Source: an uncultured Eubacteriales bacterium (GTDB taxonomy: Bacteria > Bacillota > Clostridia > Oscillospirales > Oscillospiraceae). Taken from it: a DNA stretch of 64,000 bases. Position numbers and translations under genes: made by a program. The DNA lies in assembly GCA_905198835.1 (NCBI GenBank), contig CAJKDY010000005.1, positions 1-64,000 of the forward strand, given 5' to 3'. Shown here piece after piece: positions 57,438-64,000 of this stretch (positions are counted from its first letter, which is position 1; each line of letters starts with the position of its first letter). The notes below the pieces were generated by a model that ran no database searches, was not told where the DNA came from, and saw only the letters and a program-made list of their open reading frames with translations.

Positions 57438-58040
57438 TTATTCCGCGGGGATGATCTTGATCTGACTGGCCTCCAGGCCGGTCTGCTCCATGGCGATCTC
57501 CATGATCTTGGCCGTGTCCGTCTCGGTGAGCGCGTCTGTGTCCAAAGAGACCACGATCGACGCGCTGTCCTCGCCCACAAATGCTACGCAGTCGGTATAG
57601 CCCTTGGCCACCACCAGGCTCTCGATCTCCGCCTCGGCCATGGTGCAGTCGGCCATGACCCGGATGGAGGCGTTGGCCTCGTTGCGCATGGCCTGGTCGG
57701 CGTCATTGTTGGCGGCGGCCTCCTCCAGGAGGCTCAGAGCCGAATCCCGGGCCTGCTGGCGGTTGATGCGGGCGTTGGAGAAATAGTCGCCGGAGGGCTT
57801 TTGCTGCTGCGCCGGGTCTGCCGACGGCGCGGGGGCGGGACTTTGCATAGCCTCGCTGCCGCTGCTATCGGGGTCTGCCGAGGCGCCTACCATAGCCGCG
57901 CCGCCTAGCAGTTTACCCGTTGGAAGAGCATTGGCGCTCACGTCCGACGTTCCCTGGGAGTAGGACCAGTTTAAGTACACCGCCGCGCACACGAACAAGA
58001 CGATCGCGGCCACCACCGCATTGCGTTTCCAGATCTTCAT
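57438..58040 (-). CDS. spoIIIAH: Stage III sporulation protein AH-like
   Basis: A 200-aa mother-cell membrane protein with one N-terminal helix (residues 6-26), a low-complexity linker rich in Ala, Pro, Ser and Gln (about 40-85), and a C-terminal ring-forming YscJ/FliF-like domain (about 90-200). In B. subtilis SpoIIIAH binds forespore SpoIIQ across the intermembrane space, forming the zipper and feeding channel. Last gene of the operon, 5 bases after spoIIIAG. Confidence 0.92.
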   Translation of the reverse strand: MKIWKRNAVVAAIVLFVCAAVYLNWSYSQGTSDVSANALPTGKLLGGAAMVGASADPDSSGSEAMQSPAPAPSADPAQQQKPSGDYFSNARINRQQARDSALSLLEEAAANNDADQAMRNEANASIRVMADCTMAEAEIESLVVAKGYTDCVAFVGEDSASIVVSLDTDALTETDTAKIMEIAMEQTGLEASQIKIIPAE

Positions 58041-58045
58041 TTCCC

Positions 58046-58591
58046 TCAACCCTTTCCTTCACAAATCAAAATTTTATCCGCGCCCAGACCGGTCAAGGCG
58101 CTAACTGCCTGCATCAATTTCAGCCGCACGTCGGCGTCGTCCCCGCCCTGGCACACCACCAGCGCCCCTTGGAACTTGGGGTAGAGCTGCTGGACCTGCA
58201 CAGGGCTCTCGCCGGCGGCGCCGGAGCCGGAAACCACAACGGTGGTGCTCTGAGACTCACTTCCTCCGTCGGCGGAGCGGACGTTTTTCTCATTCTCTGC
58301 CAGTACCCGGCGGGCGCTGCTTTGCGCGGTGAGCATCACGCTCACATCCCCTGCCCCACGGACCTTGGACAGCGTTTGTGCCAGCTTTTCCTCCAGCGCG
58401 GAGAGGTCAAACTCCTCCTCTTGCACCTTGGCTGGGGCCTGCTGTACAGTCTCCGGTTGGGGCGCTTTTTCCCCACTGGGCCACAGCAGCAGCACTGCTC
58501 CCGCCAGCATCACCAGCAGTACGTATTTGTACTTCCCAAATAGCTCCGGGGCCTTGTCCCGCCACTTTTTCCAGGGTATTTCCCACTTCAC
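58046..58591 (-). CDS. spoIIIAG: Stage III sporulation protein AG
   Basis: A 181-aa protein with a single N-terminal helix (about residues 22-40) and a periplasmic-like ring-building domain containing LAQTLSKVRGAGDVSVMLT and GALVVCQGGDDADVRLKL. It forms a large ring in the SpoIIIA-SpoIIQ secretion complex. The GTG at 58591 overlaps the spoIIIAF stop (GTGA), giving translational coupling and the expected size. Confidence 0.93.
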   Translation of the reverse strand: MKWEIPWKKWRDKAPELFGKYKYVLLVMLAGAVLLLWPSGEKAPQPETVQQAPAKVQEEEFDLSALEEKLAQTLSKVRGAGDVSVMLTAQSSARRVLAENEKNVRSADGGSESQSTTVVVSGSGAAGESPVQVQQLYPKFQGALVVCQGGDDADVRLKLMQAVSALTGLGADKILICEGKG

Positions 58592-59073
58592 TTCACGTCC
58601 ATCCTTTCCAACGTCCGGCTGTCCTGGTCCAAGGCGAAGTCGGCCTCCAACGCCGCCTCCAGCTGGGCCCACGCTTCTTGGCTCCCCTTGCCCCGGACCT
58701 CTACAGACTCCGGCGCGGGAAAGCCGTCCTCTCTCATGCGGCAGCGCACTTCTACCTGGGCCTCTTCAATGCCCAATTCCGCCGCCTTGTCCGAAATATA
58801 TGCGGCGGTCTCCTGGGCTATGATGGATTTTATCATGTCCTCCTGGGCGACCGTCTCCACCGCGCTTTGGTCGACGCTCAGCCGCGCCACACTCTGTGAC
58901 AAGGCGTTCTCATCCAAAGACCGGATCGGGCTCAGCGCCGCCAAAAGAAGCAGCAGACCGCCGGCCATGCGGGTCAGGGCCTTGGGAAACCCCTTGGGGC
59001 ACAGTGCGTCGGCCACAGCGGCGATCATAGCCGCGCAGGTGATAGACAAAAGCCAGCTTCTCAGCCACTCCAT
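58588..59073 (-). CDS. spoIIIAF: Stage III sporulation protein AF
   Basis: A 161-aa protein with two N-terminal membrane helices (about residues 7-25 and 33-50, MAGGLLLLLAALSPI) and a soluble domain that resembles SpoIIIAG/AH ring modules. It is a component of the SpoIIIA channel complex needed for forespore sigma-G activity. One base separates it from spoIIIAE; its end overlaps spoIIIAG. Confidence 0.93.
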   Translation of the reverse strand: MEWLRSWLLSITCAAMIAAVADALCPKGFPKALTRMAGGLLLLLAALSPIRSLDENALSQSVARLSVDQSAVETVAQEDMIKSIIAQETAAYISDKAAELGIEEAQVEVRCRMREDGFPAPESVEVRGKGSQEAWAQLEAALEADFALDQDSRTLERMDVK

Positions 59074-59074
59074 T

Positions 59075-60169
59075 TTACACCGCCCCTGTCGCCGAAAGGC
59101 ACGAAATTACGCAAATCAGCAGCAGCACCCCGCAGCACCCCATCATGCCCAGCTCCAGAGCAAACGCCCCGCCGACGGCGTCGATCAGATCGGTGAGCTT
59201 GCCGCCCGACACCGTGGCACAGAGGGCCGCGGTGAGCTTGTAAACAAGGTAATGAACGCCCATGCGTAAGAAGGGCGTCAGGCATATGCCCAAGATGACC
59301 AGCATTCCAAAAACGCCCACGGCGTTTCGCAGCATCCCCGCGCTGACCAGCACCGTCTCCGCCGCGTCAGACAGTACACCACCTACCACCGGCACCGACC
59401 CGGAGATGGCGAACTTTGCCGTCTTCAGCGTGATAGCGTCCGCCGTACCGGCGATGACGCCGCTAATGGAGAGATAGCCCACGAAGACCAGCATCACCGT
59501 GGTCAATATCCCAGTGGCAATGCCTTTCAAAGTCCCGGCCATGCGTTTCAGGCCGGGATTGCCCAGAGCCGCGGACACCGCGCTGGCGGCCACAAAGGCA
59601 TAGGTCAGCGGGATCAGGAGCTTGACAATGAGCTGAAAGAGGACGTTGGAAAAAAGTACCGTGGCGGCGTGGCGGGCCGCCGCTGCCGCCGGGGTCCCTC
59701 CTGCGGCCGCCGCCGCCGCCAGAGCCGGGAGCAGGATCGCGCCAAAACTCGTCATCTGCTCAATGGCCGCCTTGCCAAGGCCCATGAGGGAGTGGACGTC
59801 GGCCACGGCAATGGCACAGACGGCCAGCACTCCCACCATAGGCGCTGCCCGGATCGGAGCGCCGCCCAGCTCGGAAGCGCCGTCGGCCACGGCGCAAAAC
59901 AGCACCACCGCCAGCAGTAAAACTCCGCTTTTCAGCGCCGTCTTCACCACGCCGAAGACCTGCTGCGTTCCGGTATCCAATAGGTCCTGCAGCCCTTGGT
60001 CCAGGTCGATGCCCTCGTCCAGCGGCATATCGGGAGCGTACTCCCCCGCCGCCCGCTCCAGCTCCGCCCTGGGCAGGGCGTCCCAGCCCGAGGGCTCTGC
60101 GCTCTTGGCCGTGGGCGAGAGGAGGAAAAATAGGATGAATGTCAGCAAAAAACCTCTTATGTGCTCCAT
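59075..60169 (-). CDS. spoIIIAE: Stage III sporulation protein AE
   Basis: A 364-aa protein with a signal-like N-terminus (residues 4-23), a soluble region (about 25-85) and roughly eight membrane segments from residue 90 to the end. The Ala-rich AAAAAAGGTPAAAAARHAA stretch near residue 155 is family-typical. It is thought to form part of the membrane channel or export apparatus of the SpoIIIA complex. Length is slightly below the 390-400 aa of Bacillus. Confidence 0.94.
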   Translation of the reverse strand: MEHIRGFLLTFILFFLLSPTAKSAEPSGWDALPRAELERAAGEYAPDMPLDEGIDLDQGLQDLLDTGTQQVFGVVKTALKSGVLLLAVVLFCAVADGASELGGAPIRAAPMVGVLAVCAIAVADVHSLMGLGKAAIEQMTSFGAILLPALAAAAAAGGTPAAAAARHAATVLFSNVLFQLIVKLLIPLTYAFVAASAVSAALGNPGLKRMAGTLKGIATGILTTVMLVFVGYLSISGVIAGTADAITLKTAKFAISGSVPVVGGVLSDAAETVLVSAGMLRNAVGVFGMLVILGICLTPFLRMGVHYLVYKLTAALCATVSGGKLTDLIDAVGGAFALELGMMGCCGVLLLICVISCLSATGAV

Positions 60170-60179
60170 GAACGCTCTC

Positions 60180-60566
60180 CTAAAGTAGCTCTAAGATCAA
60201 CTGTACCACCGCCTCGAAAAGGGGCAGGCAGATGACCAGGGCGCAGGCCCCGCCCGCGATCTCCACCGCCGAGGCAATGCCGCCCTCCCCCGCGTCCCGG
60301 CAGAGCTCCGCCGTCACCCGGGTCAGTAGGGCCGCCCCCACCGTCTTCAGCACCGGGCCCAGCACTGCCGCGGAAAGTCCCGCCCGCCGGGCCAGCTCAT
60401 CCAAGAGGGCCCGCACCGGGCGCAGCACGGCCGCCGCGGCGCCCAGGACCAGCGCCGCGGCGCACACCGTCAGCACCAGGGCCATGTCTGGCGTCTGCTT
60501 TTTTACCACTGTGGCGCATACCGCGCCTACAACGCCCAGGGCTACGATCTGTGTAATGGTATCCAT
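60180..60566 (-). CDS. spoIIIAD: Stage III sporulation protein AD
   Basis: A 128-aa protein with four hydrophobic helices, starting MDTITQIVALGVVGAVCATVVKK and including DEGEGGIASAVEIAGGACALV-like GEGGIASAVEIAGGAC near residue 95. A small integral component of the SpoIIIA complex, two bases after spoIIIAC. Confidence 0.93.
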   Translation of the reverse strand: MDTITQIVALGVVGAVCATVVKKQTPDMALVLTVCAAALVLGAAAAVLRPVRALLDELARRAGLSAAVLGPVLKTVGAALLTRVTAELCRDAGEGGIASAVEIAGGACALVICLPLFEAVVQLILELL

Positions 60567-60568
60567 GC

Positions 60569-60763
60569 CTACAGGTCAAAGAGGTTCTTGACCAGGTCGA
60601 AGAGACTGCTGATCTCCCGCACCACCATCATCAGCACCACCACAAGGCCCGCCAGGGTGGTCATGGTGGCCTGCTCGTCCCGGCCCGAACGGCTGAGGAC
60701 CTGGTTGAGCACGGAGACCAGGATACCGATGGCGGCGATTTTGAAAATAAGGTCCACATTCAC
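60569..60763 (-). CDS. spoIIIAC: Stage III sporulation protein AC
   Basis: A 64-aa protein with two membrane helices (residues about 4-22 and 33-53) flanking the conserved NQVLSRSGRDEQA loop. It pairs with SpoIIIAD in the membrane part of the feeding channel. Twenty-five bases separate it from spoIIIAB. Confidence 0.95.
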   Translation of the reverse strand: MNVDLIFKIAAIGILVSVLNQVLSRSGRDEQATMTTLAGLVVVLMMVVREISSLFDLVKNLFDL

Positions 60764-60788
60764 GGCCTTTTTCAGCTCCTTTGTTTTC

Positions 60789-61301
60789 CTATAACAGCAC
60801 CAGCACCAGCGCCGCCCCCGCGGCCAGACTGAGGGTGGTATAGACCCGCCCCAGCCGCCTGGCCTCTTCTCCTGCCCGGGTTTGGATGGCGTCCAGTCGC
60901 CGGTTGGCTTGCCCTAAAAACTGGGCCTGAGCCTGGGCGTCATAGCGGCCTAATGTTTGGCCTACCTCCACCAGCACCTGGCGCTCTTCCTCCTTCAAAA
61001 AATCCAGCTGAAGCACCATGGCCCGCCGCCAGCTCTGCCGCAGGCCACCCTCCGGGTCCTGGGCCAGCCCGACTAGAACTTCCTGATAAAAAAGCCCCAC
61101 CGGCCCGGCCCGGTCTCGGCCAAGACGCTCCAGGAGCTTGGGTAGCGGCGTCAGGCGAAAGGTCAGCTCCTCCGAGAGCCATACCAGACTGGCTCGCAGG
61201 TCCTCCAGGGTCCGGGCTCTGCGCCGCAGCCGTTCCACCGCCGATACGCCGCACCACAGCGCTCCCGCCATGACCAGCAGTCCACCCAACAACTTCAGCA
61301 C
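60789..61301 (-). CDS. spoIIIAB: Stage III sporulation protein AB
   Basis: A 170-aa protein anchored by an N-terminal helix (residues 2-20) and a C-terminal helix (about 152-170). The helical cytoplasmic part between them resembles GspF-type pilus/secretion proteins and contains LRASLVWLSEELTFRLTPLP. It overlaps spoIIIAA by seven bases and probably couples the AA ATPase to the membrane complex. Confidence 0.94.
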   Translation of the reverse strand: MLKLLGGLLVMAGALWCGVSAVERLRRRARTLEDLRASLVWLSEELTFRLTPLPKLLERLGRDRAGPVGLFYQEVLVGLAQDPEGGLRQSWRRAMVLQLDFLKEEERQVLVEVGQTLGRYDAQAQAQFLGQANRRLDAIQTRAGEEARRLGRVYTTLSLAAGAALVLVLL

Positions 61302-62215
61302 GGTCTTCCCTCCCCATCCGTTACGATATAGCTTCGGCCCGCCTCAGTCTGGCGAATAAGGATCATCCTTCCGAAAAGATTCCGGGCCATCAGTTCTCGG
61401 TAGAGAGGTCGACGGTCCAGATCGGCCAAGGTCCCGCCATGGGCAGTGGCCAACAGTTTGACCCCGCAGCCGGCGGCCTGGAACATGGCCCGGACGTCCT
61501 CCGGCGCGGTGATCTCGTCCACGGCCAGGACCTGGGGATTCATGCCCCGCAAAAGGGCCGTCATGCCCACCGCCTTGGGGCAGCCGTCCATCACGTCGCA
61601 CCGTTGCCCCACATCTAGCATGGGAACGCCTCCCGCCATGGCGGCCACCTCGCCACGTTCATCGGCCAGACCCACCCGCAGAGGTGAACACCCCCGCCCT
61701 GAGGCCAAGCAGCGGATGAGGTCCCGCAAAAGGGTCGTCTTCCCCGCCCCCGGCGGGGACAAAACGAGGGTACTTTCTAGCGCACCATCTTGCCAGAGTT
61801 TTGGCATAACCTCTGCCGCCAGGCCGGGAAACTGGCGGGCAACGCGCAGACACAGCGACGAGATACACCGCAGATTTGCCAGGACTGGTCCCTCCATCAC
61901 CGCCGTACCGCAAAGGCCCAGACGGTGGCCTCCAGGAATGGTGACAAAGCCGTTTTTCACCTGGTCCAGCACCGTGTGGACCGACGACCGGCTGGCAAGC
62001 TCCAGTACCGTTTCCAGCGTTTGGGCGGTGACCTCCGTGCCGGACAAGGGTATTTCCCCATTCGGCCCCAGCACGAACAAAGGTCGCCCAATCCGAAGCC
62101 GCAGTTCCTCGATCCTAGCCCGCTGCGCCTCCGGCAGAGCCAGCACCCGCTGCCGCAGCGCCAGGGGCAAGACCTCCGCCGCCTGATCCAGCCGCGCGGC
62201 CTGTGACGCTTCCAT
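61295..62215 (-). CDS. spoIIIAA: Stage III sporulation protein AA (ATPase)
   Basis: A 306-aa secretion-type AAA ATPase. Walker A SPPGAGKTTLLRDLIR is near residue 150, Walker B is the VLAVDEITAPED stretch near residue 232, and an N-terminal domain covers 1-120 (GRPLFVLGPNGEIPL). It is the energy source of the mother-cell SpoIIIA-SpoIIQ channel. The ATG has GAGGAGG 8 bases upstream. First gene of the operon, presumably under sigma-E. Confidence 0.95.
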   Translation of the reverse strand: MEASQAARLDQAAEVLPLALRQRVLALPEAQRARIEELRLRIGRPLFVLGPNGEIPLSGTEVTAQTLETVLELASRSSVHTVLDQVKNGFVTIPGGHRLGLCGTAVMEGPVLANLRCISSLCLRVARQFPGLAAEVMPKLWQDGALESTLVLSPPGAGKTTLLRDLIRCLASGRGCSPLRVGLADERGEVAAMAGGVPMLDVGQRCDVMDGCPKAVGMTALLRGMNPQVLAVDEITAPEDVRAMFQAAGCGVKLLATAHGGTLADLDRRPLYRELMARNLFGRMILIRQTEAGRSYIVTDGEGRPC

Positions 62216-62243
62216 AGACCATCCCTCCTCTTCCGTGTGGCAC

Positions 62244-62251
62244 AGTCTATG
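62244..62251 (-). promoter_or_regulatory. Possible sigma-E -10 box of the spoIIIA operon
   Basis: The minus strand reads CATAGACT, 28 bases before the spoIIIAA ATG, close to the sigma-E -10 consensus CATACAMT. No convincing -35 is visible 14-15 bases further upstream. No sigma-A promoter fits this gap either. Confidence 0.35.
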
Positions 62252-62298
62252 AACGCCTGTCCCACTTTAGAAGGGGTCTTGTCCCAAAATTTAGGCGC

Positions 62299-62338
62299 AA
62301 AAAAGACCTCCTGTGCATTGACGCACAGGAGGTCTTTT
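62299..62338 (-). terminator. Terminator after the aspartate aminotransferase gene
   Basis: A perfect 16-bp stem AAAAGACCTCCTGTGC (62301-62316) with its complement (62323-62338), 6-base loop, T-rich on both sides. It ends the aminotransferase transcript and insulates the spoIIIA operon. Confidence 0.93.
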
Positions 62339-62354
62339 TGCCGATAAAAATATC

Positions 62355-63545
62355 TTAGCCCTGGAGGAATTTCTCCAGGCGGTCCAGGCCGGCTTTGATG
62401 TTTTCCATGGAGGTGGCGTAGGACCAGCGGACGAAATTGGGCGCGCCGAAGCCGCTGCAGGGCACCACGGCCACCAGGGCTTTTTCCAAAAATACCTTGG
62501 CAAAGTCGTCCCCGTCCCGGATGGTCACGCCGTGGAGGGTCTTGCCCACCAGCTTTTCCAGGTTCATCATCACATAGAAGGCACCCTCGGGCTTGATGCA
62601 GCTGACGCCGGGGATGGTGTTCATCCGCTTCACGATATAGTTGCGCCGCTCCTCAAAGGCCACGCGCATATCGTCAATGCCGTCTTGCTCCCCGGCCAGG
62701 GCCTCCACCGCCGCCCACTGGGCAATGGTGCTGGGGTTGCCGGTGGAATGGCTGAGGTAGTTGGCCATGACCTTGGCAAGCTGGACGTTGGCGGCGGCGT
62801 AGCCAATGCGCCAGCCGGTCATGGCGTAGGACTTGGAAACGCCGTTGACCAGGATGGTGCACTCCTTGACCTCGTCGCCCAAGGAGGCGAAACTAGTGAA
62901 TTTTGCTCCGTCATAGACCAGGCTATAATAGATCTCGTCGGCGATCACATAGATGTCCCGCTTGACGCATACCTGGGCGATCTGCTCCAGCTCCTCCTTG
63001 GTATACATCATGCCGGTGGGGTTGGAGGGATTGTTGAGGATCAGGGCCTTGGTCTTGGGGGTGATGGCGGCGTCCAACTGCTGGGCGGTCATCTTGAAGC
63101 CGTTTTCCTCGGTGGCGGTGACGACCACAGGCACGCCGCCCACCATCTGGATCATCTCCTGGTAACTCACCCAGTAGGGTGCGGGCAGGATCACCTCGTC
63201 CCCCGGATCGACCAGACAGCAAAGCGCGATATAGACATTGTGCTTGGCGCCGCTGGAGGCCACGATCTGGGTGGGCTCATAGTCCAGCCCACAGTCCTCC
63301 TTCAGCCGCTTGCAGGCGGCCTGACGCAACTCCATAAGGCCTGCGGCGGGGGTGTAACGGGTCTTATTGGCCCGGATGGCCTCCACGCCCGCATCCTTGA
63401 TGTGCTGGGGCGTATCAAAATCGGGCTCGCCCGCGCCAAAGCCGATCACATCGATGCCCTGGGCGCGCATCTGCTTAAACATACTGTCGATGGCCAAGGT
63501 GGTGGAGGGATTCACGCCACTGGCCAGGCGGGATAACGCTTTCAT
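62355..63545 (-). CDS. aspC: Aspartate aminotransferase (class I, PLP-dependent)
   Basis: A 396-aa subgroup I-gamma aminotransferase interconverting aspartate/2-oxoglutarate and oxaloacetate/glutamate. Substrate and PLP residues lie in FGAGEPDFDTPQHI, LNNPSNPTGMMY (near residue 172), VIADEIYY and the Schiff-base lysine in GVSKSYAMTGWRIGY (near residue 235), with the C-terminal Arg in FVRWSYA. It has its own promoter and terminator. AAGGAG is 13 bases from the ATG, longer than usual. Confidence 0.92.
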   Translation of the reverse strand: MKALSRLASGVNPSTTLAIDSMFKQMRAQGIDVIGFGAGEPDFDTPQHIKDAGVEAIRANKTRYTPAAGLMELRQAACKRLKEDCGLDYEPTQIVASSGAKHNVYIALCCLVDPGDEVILPAPYWVSYQEMIQMVGGVPVVVTATEENGFKMTAQQLDAAITPKTKALILNNPSNPTGMMYTKEELEQIAQVCVKRDIYVIADEIYYSLVYDGAKFTSFASLGDEVKECTILVNGVSKSYAMTGWRIGYAAANVQLAKVMANYLSHSTGNPSTIAQWAAVEALAGEQDGIDDMRVAFEERRNYIVKRMNTIPGVSCIKPEGAFYVMMNLEKLVGKTLHGVTIRDGDDFAKVFLEKALVAVVPCSGFGAPNFVRWSYATSMENIKAGLDRLEKFLQG

Positions 63546-63580
63546 TCTTTGGTTGCCACTCCTTTCTCACACTGTGACAT

Positions 63581-63609
63581 ATTATATTCGCTCTCTTGCA
63601 AAAATGCAA
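63581..63609 (-). promoter_or_regulatory. Promoter of the aspartate aminotransferase gene
   Basis: Minus-strand TTGCAT (63604-63609), 17-base spacer, TATAAT (63581-63586). The AT-rich stretch further up to 63700 shows nothing else except a short AAAATGAA/TTCATTTT dyad. Confidence 0.78.
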
Positions 63610-63705
63610 GCACAACTTTTCCAAAATAGGCTAAAAATGAAAGTTGAAGGAATTTATCATTCATTTTTGCCAGCAGTCTCCAACGCAATAGAGCAAAAAT
63701 TGGGC

Positions 63706-63739
63706 AAAAAGCACCCGGGGCGGTCCCCCTGCCCCGGGT
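63706..63739 (-). terminator. Terminator after the fumarase gene
   Basis: A 9-bp stem ACCCGGGGC (63713-63721) with GCCCCGGGT (63731-63739) is followed on the minus strand by GCTTTTTGCC. It lies 12 bases after the fumarase stop. Confidence 0.82.
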
Positions 63740-63750
63740 CAGCTTTGTGC

Positions 63751-64000
63751 TCAGCGGTAAAGATCCCGGCCCCGGCTGTCGATGGCGACGGTCAAAGGAA
63801 GGTCACGGACCTCCATTTCCTTGACGCTTTCACAGCCCAGATCGTCAAAGGCGATCACCCGGCTGGAAACGATGCACCGGGCGATCAGCGCCCCCGCGCC
63901 ACCCACGGCGGCGAAGTAGACCGCGCTGTTTCGCGCGATGGCGTCTACCACCGCGTCCGAGCGGTCTCCCTTGCCGATCATAGCCTGAAGGCCCAGGTCC
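63751..64000 (-). CDS. fumB: Class I fumarate hydratase beta subunit, C-terminal part
   Basis: Only the last 82 codons are in the window; the gene continues past the right edge. The visible DLGLQAMIGKGDRSD, FAAVGGAGALIAR and AFDDLGCESVKEMEV are typical of the beta domain of Fe-S fumarases and L(+)-tartrate dehydratases. The two-subunit form is usual in clostridia, with the alpha gene upstream. It hydrates fumarate to malate with an oxygen-sensitive [4Fe-4S] cluster. Fumarase and tartrate dehydratase cannot be separated on this fragment. Confidence 0.88.
   Translation of the reverse strand, partial: DLGLQAMIGKGDRSDAVVDAIARNSAVYFAAVGGAGALIARCIVSSRVIAFDDLGCESVKEMEVRDLPLTVAIDSRGRDLYR

Overview
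The window is a gene-dense, GC-rich (about 60 percent by eye) bacterial chromosome segment from an anaerobic, endospore-forming clostridial Firmicute, most likely the Oscillospiraceae (Flavonifractor, Lawsonibacter, Intestinimonas or Oscillibacter-like). The evidence is a complete spoIIIAA-AH operon, spoIIGA-sigE, a SpoIIM-like gene beside xerD, the clostridial SCIFF peptide with its radical SAM maturase, a T-box riboswitch, rubrerythrin, a pyrophosphate-type phosphofructokinase and class I (Fe-S) fumarase. I saw no prophage, insertion sequence, CRISPR array, tRNA or rRNA.

Layout. 1-905: end of a phosphofructokinase. 975-2815 (minus): a GntR/YtrA repressor with an ABC ATPase and permease, under a promoter that carries an inverted-repeat operator. 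2954-5884 (minus): a T-box riboswitch with an apparent Tyr (UAC) specifier, an EamA transporter, a GNAT enzyme and tyrS. 5874-15302 (minus): the nusB, tsaD-like, xseA, xseB, ispA, dxs, tlyA, nadK, argR, recN housekeeping operon, preceded by an asp23 gene. 15965-22994 (minus): cell-wall amidase, rubrerythrin, NADP-isocitrate dehydrogenase, an orphan GyrB/ParE-like subunit, rpmB, xerD and spoIIM. 23036-30464 (minus): proC, the SCIFF module (TIGR04086 membrane protein, 49-aa SCIFF peptide, maturase), yajC, tgt, queA and a SpoIID-like exported protein.

30494-33477 (plus): asd-dapA-dapB. 33497-38240 (minus): a 46-aa Cys/Gly-rich membrane peptide, an SLH protein, the TIGR03960/TIGR03936 radical SAM pair and a MerR/TipAS regulator with a 19-bp-spacer promoter. 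38355-46662 (plus): a two-gene 2-hydroxyacyl-CoA-dehydratase-like system with a giant ATP-dependent activase, then GNAT, MATE, hprK and a GT2 glycosyltransferase. 46688-48317 (plus): spoIIGA-sigE from a promoter with a 21-bp spacer, echoing the Spo0A-driven spoIIG promoter of Bacillus. 48319-52150 (minus): DUF1934-argS followed by CAT-like and Vat-like acetyltransferases. 52192-54416: divergent murI and dinB. 54422-57309 (minus): a threonine-aldolase-like lyase and glnS. 57402-62251 (minus): the spoIIIA operon. 62301-63609 (minus): an aspartate aminotransferase. 63713-64000: C-terminal part of a fumarase beta subunit.

Themes. Sporulation genes (engulfment, mother-cell sigma factor, the SpoIIIA feeding channel) are spread among isoprenoid, lysine/peptidoglycan and tRNA-charging genes. 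The least understood systems are the activase/dehydratase pair at 38413-42667, the SCIFF module at 24108-26153, the orphan GyrB-like subunit at 19028-21010 and the small Cys-rich peptide at 33497-33637. Many promoters fit the sigma-A consensus with 17-bp spacing, and several carry dyads that look like operators. All promoter, operator and RNA-structure calls were made by eye.
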